Shown here one piece after another: positions 17,063-26,491 of a stretch of 64,000 nucleotides of DNA. The first letter of the stretch is position 1; every line of letters begins with the position of its first letter. Both the position numbers and the translations under genes were made by a program. The DNA is taken from NCBI RefSeq assembly GCF_001864935.2, contig NZ_CP126267.1, forward strand, positions 1,550,001 to 1,614,000, written 5' to 3'. The notes beneath the pieces were generated by a model that ran no database searches, was not told the origin of the DNA, and saw only the letters and a list, made by a program, of their open reading frames with translations. The stretch comes from Curtobacterium sp. MCBA15_012. GTDB taxonomy: Bacteria > Actinomycetota > Actinomycetes > Actinomycetales > Microbacteriaceae.

Positions 17063-17713
17063 TCAGGCGGAAGGTCCGCTGGTCCGTCGACCCTGGTGTG
17101 CCCGGCGCGGACGGCGGGGGACGAGTCGCCAGGTCAGTCGCCAGGTCAGCGGGAGGAGTCCGGCGGCGAGCAGGGCCTTGAGCGCGTCACCGACGAGGAA
17201 CGGCACGAGTCCTGCGCCGAGGACGGCTGCGGGGGAGTGCGGAGCGCCGAGGTGCGTGAGGCTGATCGCGAGCCAGGGCAGCGCGACGGCGTACATCGCG
17301 GCGGAACCGAGCCCGAACGCGGCGAGGGAGCGCAGCGGTGTGCGGTCCCAGCCTCGCTCGGCGAGGAAGCCGACGAGGGCGGCGGCGACGACGAAACCGA
17401 CGAGGTAGCCGCCGGAGGGCATCGCGAACGGGTTGCCGGAGGCGCCGCCGGTGAAGACCGGCAGACCGACGGTGCCGGCGACGAGGTAGAGGCTGGTGGC
17501 GGCGGCTGCCCGGCGGGTGCCGAGCGCGGCGCCGAGGACGAGGACCGCGAACGTCTGACCGGTGATCGGTACGGGCCACAGCGGGACGGTCAGCTGCGCT
17601 GCCGCTGCGAAGAGACCGGTCCCGGCGACGACGGTGGCGACGTTCGCAGTGGTTCCGCGGGCGACGAGATCGCCGAGGACGTGCGGCGTGGTGGTGGTGC
17701 TGGTCGTGGTCAC
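17063..17713 (-). CDS. bioY: BioY biotin transporter
   Basis: 216 residues from GTG with GGAGG six bases upstream. Six hydrophobic helices and the BioY signatures PLWPVPITGQTFAVLVLGAALG and NPFAMPSGGYLVGF are present. BioY is the S-component that binds biotin; no energising EcfA/EcfT genes are in the window, so it works alone or with a shared ECF module. It is divergent from the NCS1 transporter and next to a biotin-dependent urea carboxylase, so it probably supplies cofactor for that enzyme. The divergent arrangement leaves room for shared control by the downstream GntR regulator. Confidence 0.9.
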   Translation of the reverse strand: MTTTSTTTTPHVLGDLVARGTTANVATVVAGTGLFAAAAQLTVPLWPVPITGQTFAVLVLGAALGTRRAAAATSLYLVAGTVGLPVFTGGASGNPFAMPSGGYLVGFVVAAALVGFLAERGWDRTPLRSLAAFGLGSAAMYAVALPWLAISLTHLGAPHSPAAVLGAGLVPFLVGDALKALLAAGLLPLTWRLTWRLVPRRPRRAHQGRRTSGPSA

Positions 17714-17980
17714 GGTAGGCCTCCGGGTCTGTTCCTGGACGGGTGAGGTGCACCGAGCGTCGCACGACCGGGCCCGCGAAGTTGTGTACAACAGTGTGTC
17801 CAGCGCTGTCGACACAGGAAAGTTCGTTCCGGGGAACATGCCGGAAACATCCCGTCGCCAGGCTCGTTGCCACGCCCCCGGTCGTGTCCCGGTGGCGTCG
17901 CCCGGTCCACTCCGATGACGTGGTGTGTGTCGTTCCGGGTCTTCACCTCAGCCGTGCACCACCGATCGAAAGGGTTCGCC

Positions 17981-19675
17981 GTGTCCACTGACGTCGAGGC
18001 ACCTCACGACGGCACCATCACTGTTCCTGGCTCCTCCGCATCGTCCGACACCCGCGCTGCGACGCGGGAGAGCCTGGAGGACTACACGCTGCGCTTCGCT
18101 CCTCGCTCCTACCGGAAGTGGGGCGCAGGAGTCGTCGCGACGAGCGCACTGGGCGGGATCGCGTACCTCGCCGACTTCTCGATCGGCGCGAACGCCGGCA
18201 TCGCCTACGGGACGACGAACGCGCTGCTGGGCATCCTCGTCGCCGCGGTGGTCATCTTCGTCACGGGGATCCCGCTGGCGTACTACGCCGCCCGGTACAA
18301 CATCGACCTGGACCTCATCACCCGGGCGTCGGGTTTCGGGTACTACGGCTCGGTGATCACGAACGTGGTCTTCGCCACCTTCACGTTCATCTTCTTCGCC
18401 CTCGAGGGGTCGATCATGGCGCAGGGCCTGGAGCTCGGGCTGCACGTGCCGCGGCCGCTCGGGTACGCCGTGTCCACGCTGATCGTCATCCCGCTGGCCG
18501 TGTACGGGATGAAGGCGCTCTCGAAGCTGCAGGTGTGGACCACCCCGTTCTGGTTGGTGCTCATGGTGGTGCCGCTGGCCTACCTGCTCGTCTCCGACCC
18601 GTCGTCGCTGTCGACCTTCTTCGCCTACGCGGGCAAGGACGGCTCCGGGACCGGGGTCAGTCCCGCATCGGTCATGCTCGCTGCGGGTGTGTGCCTGTCG
18701 CTGATCGCGCAGATCGCCGAGCAGATCGACTACCTCCGGTTCATGCCGCCCCGCACCGACGCGAACCGTCGCTCGTGGTGGCGTGCGGTGATCATCGCGG
18801 GCCCGGGTTGGGTGGTGTTCGGCGCGTTGAAGCAGGCGATCGGCCTCTTCATCGCCGTCTACCTGATCGCGACGCTCGACCCGGCAGCGTCGGCGACGGC
18901 GAACGAGCCGGTGCACCAGTTCCTCGGCGTGTACGAGCGGATGATGCCGGGGTGGCTGGCCATGACGCTCGCCGTGGTCCTGGTGGTGCTGTCGCAGATC
19001 AAGATCAACGTCACCAACGCCTACTCCGGCTCGCTGGCGTGGACGAACGCCTTCACCCGGGTCACCCGCGCGTACCCGGGCCGGCTCGTGTTCGTCGTCG
19101 TCAACCTCGCGATCGCGTTGGCGCTGATGGAGCTGAAGATGTTCGACTTCCTCAACACCATCCTCGGCTTCTACGCCAACTGCGGGATGGCCTGGATCGT
19201 GACGGTCGCCGTGGACATCGCCGTCAACAAGTACCTGCTGGGCTTGTCGCCGAAGCACCCGGAGTTCCGCCGCGGCATGCTGTACGCCTGGAACCCGGTC
19301 GGGGTGGTGTCGCTCCTGCTCGCCGCCGGCGTCTCGATCGCGGTCTTCTTCGGTGCGTTCGGTCCCGGCGTCGCTCCGTTCTCGGCGATCTTCGCCGTCG
19401 CGATCCCGATCGTGGTGACGCCCCTGACGGCGGTGCTGACCCGCGGGCGGTTCTACCTGCGCCGCACCGACGACGGCATCGACCTGCCGATGCTCGACGC
19501 CGACGGGAACCCCAGCGGGGAGCTGCTGCGCTGCCACGTCACGGGCCTCGAGTTCGAACGCCCGGACATGCTGCTCTCGGCAGAACGCGCTCCGGACGGG
19601 TCGGCGCAGTACATCTCGTCCCTGGCGTTGGCGACGGACAAGACGGGCCGGTACGTCCTGCCGGAGCAGCGATGA
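17981..19675 (+). CDS. NCS1-family nucleobase/allantoin-type permease
   Basis: 564 residues from GTG with GAAAGGG upstream. About 12 helices, beginning WGAGVVATSALGGIAYLADF, with helix 3-6 segments such as GYYGSVITNVVFATFTFIFF typical of purine-cytosine permease (NCS1) transporters, which import nucleobases, allantoin or hydantoins with Na+ or H+. The C-terminal ~90 residues are cytosolic. It heads the cluster and its stop overlaps the GntR start (ATGA). Genomic context with urea carboxylase and allophanate hydrolase suggests a urea-yielding nitrogen compound as substrate; that is inference. Confidence 0.82.
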   Translation: MSTDVEAPHDGTITVPGSSASSDTRAATRESLEDYTLRFAPRSYRKWGAGVVATSALGGIAYLADFSIGANAGIAYGTTNALLGILVAAVVIFVTGIPLAYYAARYNIDLDLITRASGFGYYGSVITNVVFATFTFIFFALEGSIMAQGLELGLHVPRPLGYAVSTLIVIPLAVYGMKALSKLQVWTTPFWLVLMVVPLAYLLVSDPSSLSTFFAYAGKDGSGTGVSPASVMLAAGVCLSLIAQIAEQIDYLRFMPPRTDANRRSWWRAVIIAGPGWVVFGALKQAIGLFIAVYLIATLDPAASATANEPVHQFLGVYERMMPGWLAMTLAVVLVVLSQIKINVTNAYSGSLAWTNAFTRVTRAYPGRLVFVVVNLAIALALMELKMFDFLNTILGFYANCGMAWIVTVAVDIAVNKYLLGLSPKHPEFRRGMLYAWNPVGVVSLLLAAGVSIAVFFGAFGPGVAPFSAIFAVAIPIVVTPLTAVLTRGRFYLRRTDDGIDLPMLDADGNPSGELLRCHVTGLEFERPDMLLSAERAPDGSAQYISSLALATDKTGRYVLPEQR

Positions 19676-20388
19676 CCGCCGCGGACGACCGGGCCCCCGC
19701 GACGGGTCGGCGGGGGCGTTCCCGCACCGACGTCGTCTACGAGCACCTCCGGGAACAGCTGATGAACGGCCGGTACGCGCCGCGCAGCCGACTCCGCGAG
19801 GACGCGATCGCGCACGAACTGCAGGTGTCCCGCACGCCGGTCCGGACGGCGCTGTTCATGCTCCGTGCCGACGGGCTGATCGACAACGACGAGTACGGGT
19901 ACCGGGTGGTGCTGCCGGACCTGCACCACCTGGCCGAGCTGTACGAGCTCCGCGTCACGATCGAGATGCGCGGCGTGCAGCGCACCGTCGAACGGGAGCT
20001 CGCCGGCTACGACTTCGCGCTCCTCGGCGCGGAGCTGGACCGGTGGCGGGAGCTGCGACGATCGCCCCCGTCGCCCACGCCCCAGTTCGTGATGGACGAC
20101 GAACGCTTCCACGTCACACTGTGCCGCGCCGCCGGGAACGAAGCCCTCGTCGAGGCGCTGGAGAGCGTCAACCACCGCATCCGCGCGGTCCGCATGTACG
20201 ACTACGTGACCGAAGACCGCATCACCGCCACCATCGACGAACACCTCGCGATCGGTGACCTGGTGGTCGCCGGACACCTCGAGCAGGCCAAGACCGCGCT
20301 CGGGGAACACATCGGCGAGTCCATGGACACGGTGATGGCGCGCGCGACGCGCGCGATCACCAACATGGTCACCCGCGGCGTCCTCTGA
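19672..20388 (+). CDS. GntR-family regulator (FCD domain)
   Basis: 238 residues. N-terminal winged helix-turn-helix: VVYEHLREQLMNGRYAPRSR, AIAHELQVSRTPVRTALFML. The C-terminal all-helical FCD ligand domain (LAELYELRVTIEMRGVQRTV, FHVTLCRAAGN, EHLAIGDLVVAGHLEQAKTA) contains the Asp/His residues that bind metal and carboxylate ligands. Coupled to the NCS1 transporter by a four-base overlap, it is the obvious local regulator of the nitrogen cluster, probably a repressor relieved by a pathway metabolite. Confidence 0.88.
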   Translation: MTAADDRAPATGRRGRSRTDVVYEHLREQLMNGRYAPRSRLREDAIAHELQVSRTPVRTALFMLRADGLIDNDEYGYRVVLPDLHHLAELYELRVTIEMRGVQRTVERELAGYDFALLGAELDRWRELRRSPPSPTPQFVMDDERFHVTLCRAAGNEALVEALESVNHRIRAVRMYDYVTEDRITATIDEHLAIGDLVVAGHLEQAKTALGEHIGESMDTVMARATRAITNMVTRGVL

Positions 20389-20400
20389 CCCCACCCCGAC

Positions 20401-20436
20401 CGCCGCCCGCGCCGCCGTCGGTCGGCGCGGGCGGCG
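20401..20436 (+). terminator. GC-rich hairpin between gntR and urea carboxylase
   Basis: CGCCGCCCGCGCCG (20401-20414) pairs perfectly with CGGCGCGGGCGGCG (20423-20436). It could end or attenuate the upstream transcript before the urea carboxylase gene. Confidence 0.5.
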
Positions 20437-20479
20437 CCCCTCCTCCGTCTCGCCACCACCCGGGAAGGCAACCACCACC

Positions 20480-23400
20480 ATGCCTGAGCAGCAGCCTGCG
20501 TTCGAGAGCGTCCTGATCGCCAACCGCGGGGAGATCGCCCGCCGCGTCATCCGCACCGCGAAGCGGATGGGCCTGCGCACCATCGCGGTGTACTCCGACG
20601 CGGACCGTGCCAGTGCCCACGTGCGCGAGGCCGACGAAGCGCACCGCCTCGGCCCGGCCGCCCCGGAGCAGAGCTACCTCGACGTCGACCGCATCCTCGC
20701 CGCCGCGCGGGCGTCCGGGGCCGGCGCCGTCCACCCGGGCTACGGGTTCCTGTCCGAGAACCCCGGGTTCGCCCGAGCCGTCGAAGCCGCCGGGCTGGTG
20801 TTCATCGGTCCGACGTGGCAGCAGATCGAGGCGTTCGGACCGAAGCACACCGCCATCGCGATCGCGACGGAGTGCGGGGTGCCCTGCGTGCCCGGGTCGG
20901 GACTGGTCGACACCGTCGACGAGGCGGCGACGGCCGCGGAGCGGATCGGCTACCCGGTGATGGTCAAGGCCTCCGGCGGTGGTGGCGGCGTGGGGATCTC
21001 CACCTGCTGGAACGAGGCCGACCTGCGGGCAGCGTTCGGGTCCGTGACCCGACTGGCGGCTGCGAACTTCGCCACACCGGGGGTCTTCGTCGAGAAGTTC
21101 ATCGCCCGTGCGCGCCACCTCGAGGTGCAGGTCTTCGGCGACGGCGACGGGACCGTCCGGATCCTCGGCGACCGGGACTGCAGCCTCCAGCGCCGACACC
21201 AGAAGGTCGTCGAGGAAGCCCCCGCCCCGGACCTGCCCGGACACGTCCGCACGCTGATGCACGCCAGCGCGACCGCACTGGCCGAGCACGTCGGCTACCG
21301 GTCCGCGGGGACGGTCGAGTTCGTCTACGACACCGACACGCAACAGGTGTACTTCCTCGAGCTCAACACCCGCCTCCAGGTCGAACACCCCGTCACCGAG
21401 CAGGTCTTCGACGTCGACCTCGTCGAGTGGATGCTCCGCGTCGGACTCGGCGACACCGGCCCGTCCGGCTTCCTCGCCGGCACCACACCCGTCCCGAACG
21501 GTCGTCACGCGATCGAAGCGCGGGTCTACGCCGAGGACCCGGTGAAGCACTACCAGCCCTCCACGGGGCTGCTCACCCGGGTCCGGTTCCCCGACACCGA
21601 CGGTGCGGAGCGCGGCGACGTGCGGATCGAGACGGGCGTCGAGACGGGCGACGAGGTCTCCCCGGTCTACGACCCCATGCTCGCGAAGGTGATCGTCACC
21701 GCCGACGACCGTCGCACCGCCTTCGCCGCCCTGCAGCGCGCCCTGTCGGACACCGAGGTCGCCGGCATCGAGTCGAACCTCGGCCTGCTGGGGGCGATCT
21801 GCACCACCGACGCGGTGCTCGACGCGGCCGTGACCACGAACCTCCTCGAGGACGTCTCCGATCCCCGGCCACGCATCGACGTGCTCCGGGGCGGCGCATC
21901 GACGACCGTCCAGGACTGGCCCGGCCGGATCGGTCTCTGGCAGGTCGGCATCAGCCCCGGCGGCCCGATGGACGACCGCTCCTTCCGGGCGGCGAACACC
22001 GCCGTCGGCAACCCGGAGGGCGCCCCGGCCCTGGAGTGCACCGTCTCCGGACTGGCGCTGCGGTTCACGGAGGAGACCGTCGTCGCCGTCACCGGCGCAC
22101 CCGCACCCGTCACGGTCGGCGGGGTCGCCGTCCCGCAGTGGGAGCCGATCACCGTCCCCGCGGGCGGCACGCTCGACGTCGGCACCGTCCGCGGGACCGG
22201 GGTGCGCACCTACCTCGCCGTCCGCGGCGGCCTCGACGTGCCCAGCTACCTCGGCAGCGCAGCCACCTTCGAGCAGGGCCGCTTCGGCGGGCACGGCGGC
22301 CGCCCGATCGCCACCGGGGACGTCCTCCGTGCCACCACCACCACGTCGCTGGCCACGCCGACCGTCATCGATCCCGCCGCCCGGATCAGCACGAGCAGCA
22401 GCTGGGAGCTGCACGTCACCGAGGGCCCCCAGCCCGCCCCGGAGTACTTCACCCGGGAGGACGTGCAGCAGCTCTACGACGCCACGTGGACCGTGCACTT
22501 CCACGCCGCCCGCACGGGGGTGCGCCTGATCGGCCCGAGACCGACGTGGGCGCGCAGCGACGGTGGGGAGGCCGGCCTGCACCCCTCGAACCTGCACGAC
22601 AACGCGTACTCCGTCGGCGCCGTCAACTTCACCGGCGACACCCCCTCCGTCCTCGGCCCGGACGGGCCGAGTCTCGGCGGGTTCGCGTGTCCGGTCACCG
22701 TGGTGAGCGCGGACCGCTGGAAGCTCGGCCAGCTCCGCCCCGGCGACACCCTCCGGTTCGTCCCCGTCGACAGCACCCAGCTGCCCGCGATCGCCGAGGC
22801 GAACCGCACGAACACCGTCTTCACGCCGACCCTGAGCCGTCGCGACGACGACGACGGCGTCCTGGCCGCCCTGCCCGCCACCGGGACGACCCCGGCGGTG
22901 GTGTACCGGCGCGGCGGCGACGACAACGTGCTCGTCGAGTACGGGCCGATGACGTTGGACCTCGGCCTGCGCATGCGGGTCCACGCCCTGATGCAGGGCC
23001 TCCGCGAGGCGGCGCCGGCCGGGCTCGTCGACCAGACCCCCGGCGTCCGGTCACTGCACCTGCACGTCGACCCCGCGGTGCTGCCGATCCGACGCCTCGT
23101 CGACCTGCTGGTCGAGATCGAGCAGCACCTGCCCGCCACGGACGACCTCGTCGTCCCGAGCAGGGAAGTGCACCTGCCGCTCTCGTGGGACGACCCGACC
23201 GTCGCCGAGGCGATCGCCCGCTACGGCTCCCTCATCCGCGACGACGCCCCGTGGAACCCCTCGAACATCGAGTTCATCCGCCGCGCCAACGGGCTGGAGA
23301 CCACCGACGACGTGCAACGCATCGTCACCGAGGCCGAGTACATGGTCCTCGGACTCGGCGACGTGTACCTCGGCGCCCCCGCCGCCGCGCCGCTGGACCC

Positions 23401-24139
23401 CCGGCACCGACTCCTGACCACCAAGTACAACCCGGCCCGGACCTGGACGGCAGAGGGAACCGTCGGCATCGGCGGCACGTACATGTGCATCTACGGCATG
23501 GACAGCCCCGGCGGCTACCAGCTCGTCGGGCGCACCGTCCCCATCTGGGCCGGCCTCCGAGCGCGACGGACGTCCTTCACCGACGGACACCCCTGGCTGC
23601 TGCGGTTCTTCGACCGCATCAGGTTCCACCTCGTCAGCCCCGACGAACTCACCGACCTGCGCGCCGAGATGGCAGCGGACCGGCTGCAGCTCGACATCCG
23701 CCCCGGCGAGTTCTCCCTCCGGCAGCACCAGGAGTTCCTCACCCGACACGCCGCGGACATCGAGGCGTTCCGCGCCCGTCAGGCCGCCGCGTTCGAGACC
23801 GAGCGCCTCGCGTGGGAAGCCGCCGGCGAGTTCGCACCGCGCGACGACGGAGCGGCCGCTGCGACGACCACGGACGACGTGTACAGCCGCCTGCCCGACG
23901 GAGCGACCGTCGTCGAGGCACCGATGGCCGGGGCCGTCTGGCGGGTCGACGCCGCCGCGGACGACGTCCTCGACGACGGCGCGGACCTGCTGGTGCTCGA
24001 GGCGATGAAGATGGAGACACCGGTCCGGGCGCCGCACCACCTCACCGTGCTGGAACTGCTCGTCGCCCCCGGGGACACCGTGGCGGCGGGCCAGCCCCTC
24101 GCCGTCGTCACCGCAGCCGACGTCCACGCCGACGTCTGA
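20480..24139 (+). CDS. urea carboxylase (biotin-dependent)
   Basis: 1219 residues. Order: biotin carboxylase (1-~450; ATP-grasp KASGGGGGVGI, carboxylase end HPVTEQVFDVDLV), KipA/AHS2 (~465-770; DVLRGGASTTVQDWPG), KipI/AHS1 (~805-1050; DDNVLVEYGPMTLDL), and a biotinyl domain ending in VLEAMKMETPV with biotin on Lys1177. This layout is urea amidolyase component A: ATP + bicarbonate + urea to allophanate. Related enzymes carboxylate guanidine, but their DUF1989 partner proteins are absent here, favouring urea. Upstream GGGAAGG lies rather far from the ATG. Works with the allophanate hydrolase next to it. Confidence 0.92.
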   Translation: MPEQQPAFESVLIANRGEIARRVIRTAKRMGLRTIAVYSDADRASAHVREADEAHRLGPAAPEQSYLDVDRILAAARASGAGAVHPGYGFLSENPGFARAVEAAGLVFIGPTWQQIEAFGPKHTAIAIATECGVPCVPGSGLVDTVDEAATAAERIGYPVMVKASGGGGGVGISTCWNEADLRAAFGSVTRLAAANFATPGVFVEKFIARARHLEVQVFGDGDGTVRILGDRDCSLQRRHQKVVEEAPAPDLPGHVRTLMHASATALAEHVGYRSAGTVEFVYDTDTQQVYFLELNTRLQVEHPVTEQVFDVDLVEWMLRVGLGDTGPSGFLAGTTPVPNGRHAIEARVYAEDPVKHYQPSTGLLTRVRFPDTDGAERGDVRIETGVETGDEVSPVYDPMLAKVIVTADDRRTAFAALQRALSDTEVAGIESNLGLLGAICTTDAVLDAAVTTNLLEDVSDPRPRIDVLRGGASTTVQDWPGRIGLWQVGISPGGPMDDRSFRAANTAVGNPEGAPALECTVSGLALRFTEETVVAVTGAPAPVTVGGVAVPQWEPITVPAGGTLDVGTVRGTGVRTYLAVRGGLDVPSYLGSAATFEQGRFGGHGGRPIATGDVLRATTTTSLATPTVIDPAARISTSSSWELHVTEGPQPAPEYFTREDVQQLYDATWTVHFHAARTGVRLIGPRPTWARSDGGEAGLHPSNLHDNAYSVGAVNFTGDTPSVLGPDGPSLGGFACPVTVVSADRWKLGQLRPGDTLRFVPVDSTQLPAIAEANRTNTVFTPTLSRRDDDDGVLAALPATGTTPAVVYRRGGDDNVLVEYGPMTLDLGLRMRVHALMQGLREAAPAGLVDQTPGVRSLHLHVDPAVLPIRRLVDLLVEIEQHLPATDDLVVPSREVHLPLSWDDPTVAEAIARYGSLIRDDAPWNPSNIEFIRRANGLETTDDVQRIVTEAEYMVLGLGDVYLGAPAAAPLDPRHRLLTTKYNPARTWTAEGTVGIGGTYMCIYGMDSPGGYQLVGRTVPIWAGLRARRTSFTDGHPWLLRFFDRIRFHLVSPDELTDLRAEMAADRLQLDIRPGEFSLRQHQEFLTRHAADIEAFRARQAAAFETERLAWEAAGEFAPRDDGAAAATTTDDVYSRLPDGATVVEAPMAGAVWRVDAAADDVLDDGADLLVLEAMKMETPVRAPHHLTVLELLVAPGDTVAAGQPLAVVTAADVHADV

Positions 24140-24177
24140 CCACCGGCCAGCGCCCCGAAACGGAGACGACCCGCACC

Positions 24178-25926
24178 ATGAGCACCACCACTCCCACCTT
24201 CCGTCCCACGGCCGCCGCTCCCACGCCGGACCCGGTCGCCCGCGTCACCGCGGCCTACGAGCGGATCGCGTCCGTCGACCGACCGGAGGTCTGGATCACC
24301 CTCCGGGACCGGGACGACGCGCTGGCCCGGGCACGCACCGTGCAGGAACGCCTGGACACGGTCGGTGCCGAACGCCTCCCGCTGGCCGGCACGGTGATCG
24401 CCGTCAAGGACAACATCGACGTCGCGGGACTGCCCACGACGTGCGCAGCACCGTGGACCGGGTTCGTCCCCGACGAGAGCGCGACGGCCGTCGCCCGCCT
24501 CGAGGACGCCGGTGCGGTCGTGATCGGCAAGACCAACCTCGACCAGTTCGCCACCGGTCTCGTCGGTACCCGCAGCCCCCACGGCGTCGTCCGGAACGCG
24601 TTCGACCCGGGACTCGTGTCCGGCGGGTCCAGTTCCGGGTCGGCGGTCGCCACCGCGCTCGGCATCGTCGACGCCGCCCTCGGCACCGACACGGCAGGGT
24701 CCGGTCGGGTCCCGGCCGCGTACAACCGGCTCGTCGGCATCAAGCCGACCCTCGGACTGGTGCCCGCTCGCGGCATGGCCCCTGCGGCTCCGTCCTACGA
24801 CACCGTCACGGTGTTCGCTCCCACCCTCGCCGTCGCCGAGCACGTCGCCGCCGTCATCACCGGGGTCGATCCGCTCGACCCCACCAGCCGTGCGTGGGAC
24901 CCGGCTGCTCCCGCCGCCGCGCCGCCCACGTCGCGGCTGGCGATCGCGCGGGAACCGGACCTCGCGCCGCTCAGCCCCGCGTGGCGCGCCAGCTACGACC
25001 AGACGCTCGAGGTGTTGCGCGCCGCCGGCGCGGAACTGGTCGAGACGGACATCACCCCGCTGCTGGACGCTGCGAAGCTGCTCTACGACGGTGCGCTCGT
25101 CGCCGAGCGCACGTACGCCGTCGGCCACCACCTCGACGCCGACCACGGATCGGGGGACCCGAGTGTGACCGCGATCATCCGGGGCGGGCACGGTCCGAGT
25201 GCCGTCGACCTGGTGGCCGACCAGCAGACCCTCCGGCGCGCGGCCCTGACCGCTCGGACACTCCTCGGCGAGGTCGACGCGCTCCTGCTGCCCACCGCGC
25301 CCGGCCACCCGAGCATCGCCGACGTGCAGGCCGACCCGATCGGCGTGAACTCGTGGGTCGGGACCTTCACCAACTTCGTCAACCTGCTCGACCTCGCGGC
25401 GATCGCGGTCCCCGGAGCCGAGGCCGACGGCCGACCCTTCGGCGTCACGCTCATCGGTCCGGCCTTCTCCGACGCAGCCCTCGCCGACCTGGCCGACCGG
25501 TTCCTCCTGCACGAGACGGGGCGATCTGCGCCGTGGCGTCCGCCGACGATCGACATCGCCGTGTTCGGAGCCCACATGAGCGGACAACCCCTGAACCGGC
25601 AGCTCACCGACCTGGGTGCCGTCCACGCCGGACCCGCGGTCACCGCGCCGCGCTACCGCCTCCACGCCCTCCCGACGACGCCGCCGAAGCCCGGCCTGGT
25701 CCGCGTGCACGACGGCGGCGCCGCGATCACGGGGGAGCGGTGGTCGATCCCCGCCGCACGCGTCGGCACCTTCCTGACGCAGCTCGTCGCGCCGATGACC
25801 GTGGGCGTCGTCGAGCTCGGGTCCGGCGACACGGTCCTCGGCTTCCTCTGCGAACCGCTCGCGACCGTCGACGCACCGGACATCACCGACGCGGGGTCCT
25901 GGAGGTCCCACCTCGCGGCGCGGTAG
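24178..25926 (+). CDS. atzF: allophanate hydrolase
   Basis: 582 residues. Amidase-signature domain: Lys77 in AVKDNIDVAGLPTT, the cis-Ser in GGSSSGSAVA (~152) and nucleophile Ser175 in DTAGSGRVPA. The C-terminal ~120 residues (IAVFGAHMSGQPLNRQL ... VGVVELGSGDTVLGFLCE) are the extra domain of AtzF/DUR1-type allophanate hydrolases, completing hydrolysis of allophanate to ammonia and CO2. Length fits family members. It lies 38 nt after urea carboxylase, surely one operon, and ends the nitrogen module. Gene symbol follows the well-known bacterial family name. Confidence 0.92.
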   Translation: MSTTTPTFRPTAAAPTPDPVARVTAAYERIASVDRPEVWITLRDRDDALARARTVQERLDTVGAERLPLAGTVIAVKDNIDVAGLPTTCAAPWTGFVPDESATAVARLEDAGAVVIGKTNLDQFATGLVGTRSPHGVVRNAFDPGLVSGGSSSGSAVATALGIVDAALGTDTAGSGRVPAAYNRLVGIKPTLGLVPARGMAPAAPSYDTVTVFAPTLAVAEHVAAVITGVDPLDPTSRAWDPAAPAAAPPTSRLAIAREPDLAPLSPAWRASYDQTLEVLRAAGAELVETDITPLLDAAKLLYDGALVAERTYAVGHHLDADHGSGDPSVTAIIRGGHGPSAVDLVADQQTLRRAALTARTLLGEVDALLLPTAPGHPSIADVQADPIGVNSWVGTFTNFVNLLDLAAIAVPGAEADGRPFGVTLIGPAFSDAALADLADRFLLHETGRSAPWRPPTIDIAVFGAHMSGQPLNRQLTDLGAVHAGPAVTAPRYRLHALPTTPPKPGLVRVHDGGAAITGERWSIPAARVGTFLTQLVAPMTVGVVELGSGDTVLGFLCEPLATVDAPDITDAGSWRSHLAAR

Positions 25927-25942
25927 GACCCGCGACGCGCGA

Positions 25943-25980
25943 CGGCCGGGGCGGCGGCGACACGCCCCCCGCCCCGGCCG
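25943..25980. terminator. bidirectional hairpin at the end of the urea operon
   Basis: CGGCCGGGGCGG (25943-25954) pairs perfectly with CCGCCCCGGCCG (25969-25980), between the convergent allophanate hydrolase and 64-aa genes. Confidence 0.65.
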
Positions 25981-25992
25981 ACGTGCGACGCG

Positions 25993-26187
25993 TCACCAGT
26001 GCACGTGCCACCCGATCGAGTTGTTGGTCGAGCCCCCGTGCGCCGACTCGGCGTGGGCGGTCGTCGGGGTCGCGGGCCCGCCGAGTGCAGCCGTCGCCGC
26101 GACGGCCACCGCCGCGGCGACGAGGCCGATCCGGGGCACGAGCGCCCCCAGGGACGCGAGGGACGGGGTCGAGGTCGAGGTCGTCAT
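25993..26187 (-). CDS. 64-aa exported peptide, hypothetical
   Basis: ATG with a very strong GGAGGAGAACCTG leader. After a Ser/Thr-rich start there is a signal-like hydrophobic stretch (IGLVAAAVAVAATAALGG) and a likely signal peptidase site at TAHA/ES. The mature part would be only ~18 residues, ESAHGGSTNNSIGWHVHW, with an aromatic/His C-terminus. No family recognised. An 18-bp promoter element identical to that before the Sua5-like gene lies 114 nt upstream. Could be a secreted peptide or a wall-associated small protein. Confidence 0.7.
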   Translation of the reverse strand: MTTSTSTPSLASLGALVPRIGLVAAAVAVAATAALGGPATPTTAHAESAHGGSTNNSIGWHVHW

Positions 26188-26200
26188 CAGGTTCTCCTCC

Positions 26201-26230
26201 GGACGGACGGACGGACGGACGGACGGACGG
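26201..26230. repeat. tetranucleotide repeat (GGAC)7
   Basis: About 7.5 copies directly upstream of the ribosome-binding site of the 64-aa gene, followed by degenerate copies to ~26255. Being in the 5' leader, length changes could alter its expression. Confidence 0.85.
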
Positions 26231-26300
26231 TCGGATGGGCGGACGGTCGGATCGGACAGGAACGGATCCGAACGAGCAGTGCAGGCCGCACCGCCTCGCG

Positions 26301-26318
26301 AGACGATCGTATGGCGAA
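26301..26318 (-). promoter_or_regulatory. 18-bp promoter element, second copy
   Basis: Identical to 15903-15920. On the minus strand it carries TACGAT and faces the 64-aa exported peptide gene, separated by the GGAC repeat. Confidence 0.45.
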
Positions 26319-26491
26319 TCCTGCATCGCGAGCCCTGAGAACCCGACCAGCCACCGGTCGTCCGCGCCGCCAGGACGGCCCGCAGCCGGGACGCGTGGCA
26401 GGGTTGACCTGTCCGTCGAGCGCGCGGCTCCGGGTGGTCGACGCCGACCGGAGCCGACCGCCACCGCACGTCGTCACGCACGAGGAGACCC

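Noticed and set aside
20369-22984. 871-codon minus-strand frame over the urea carboxylase gene
   Set aside because: Antisense shadow of a strongly conserved gene; no domain visible.
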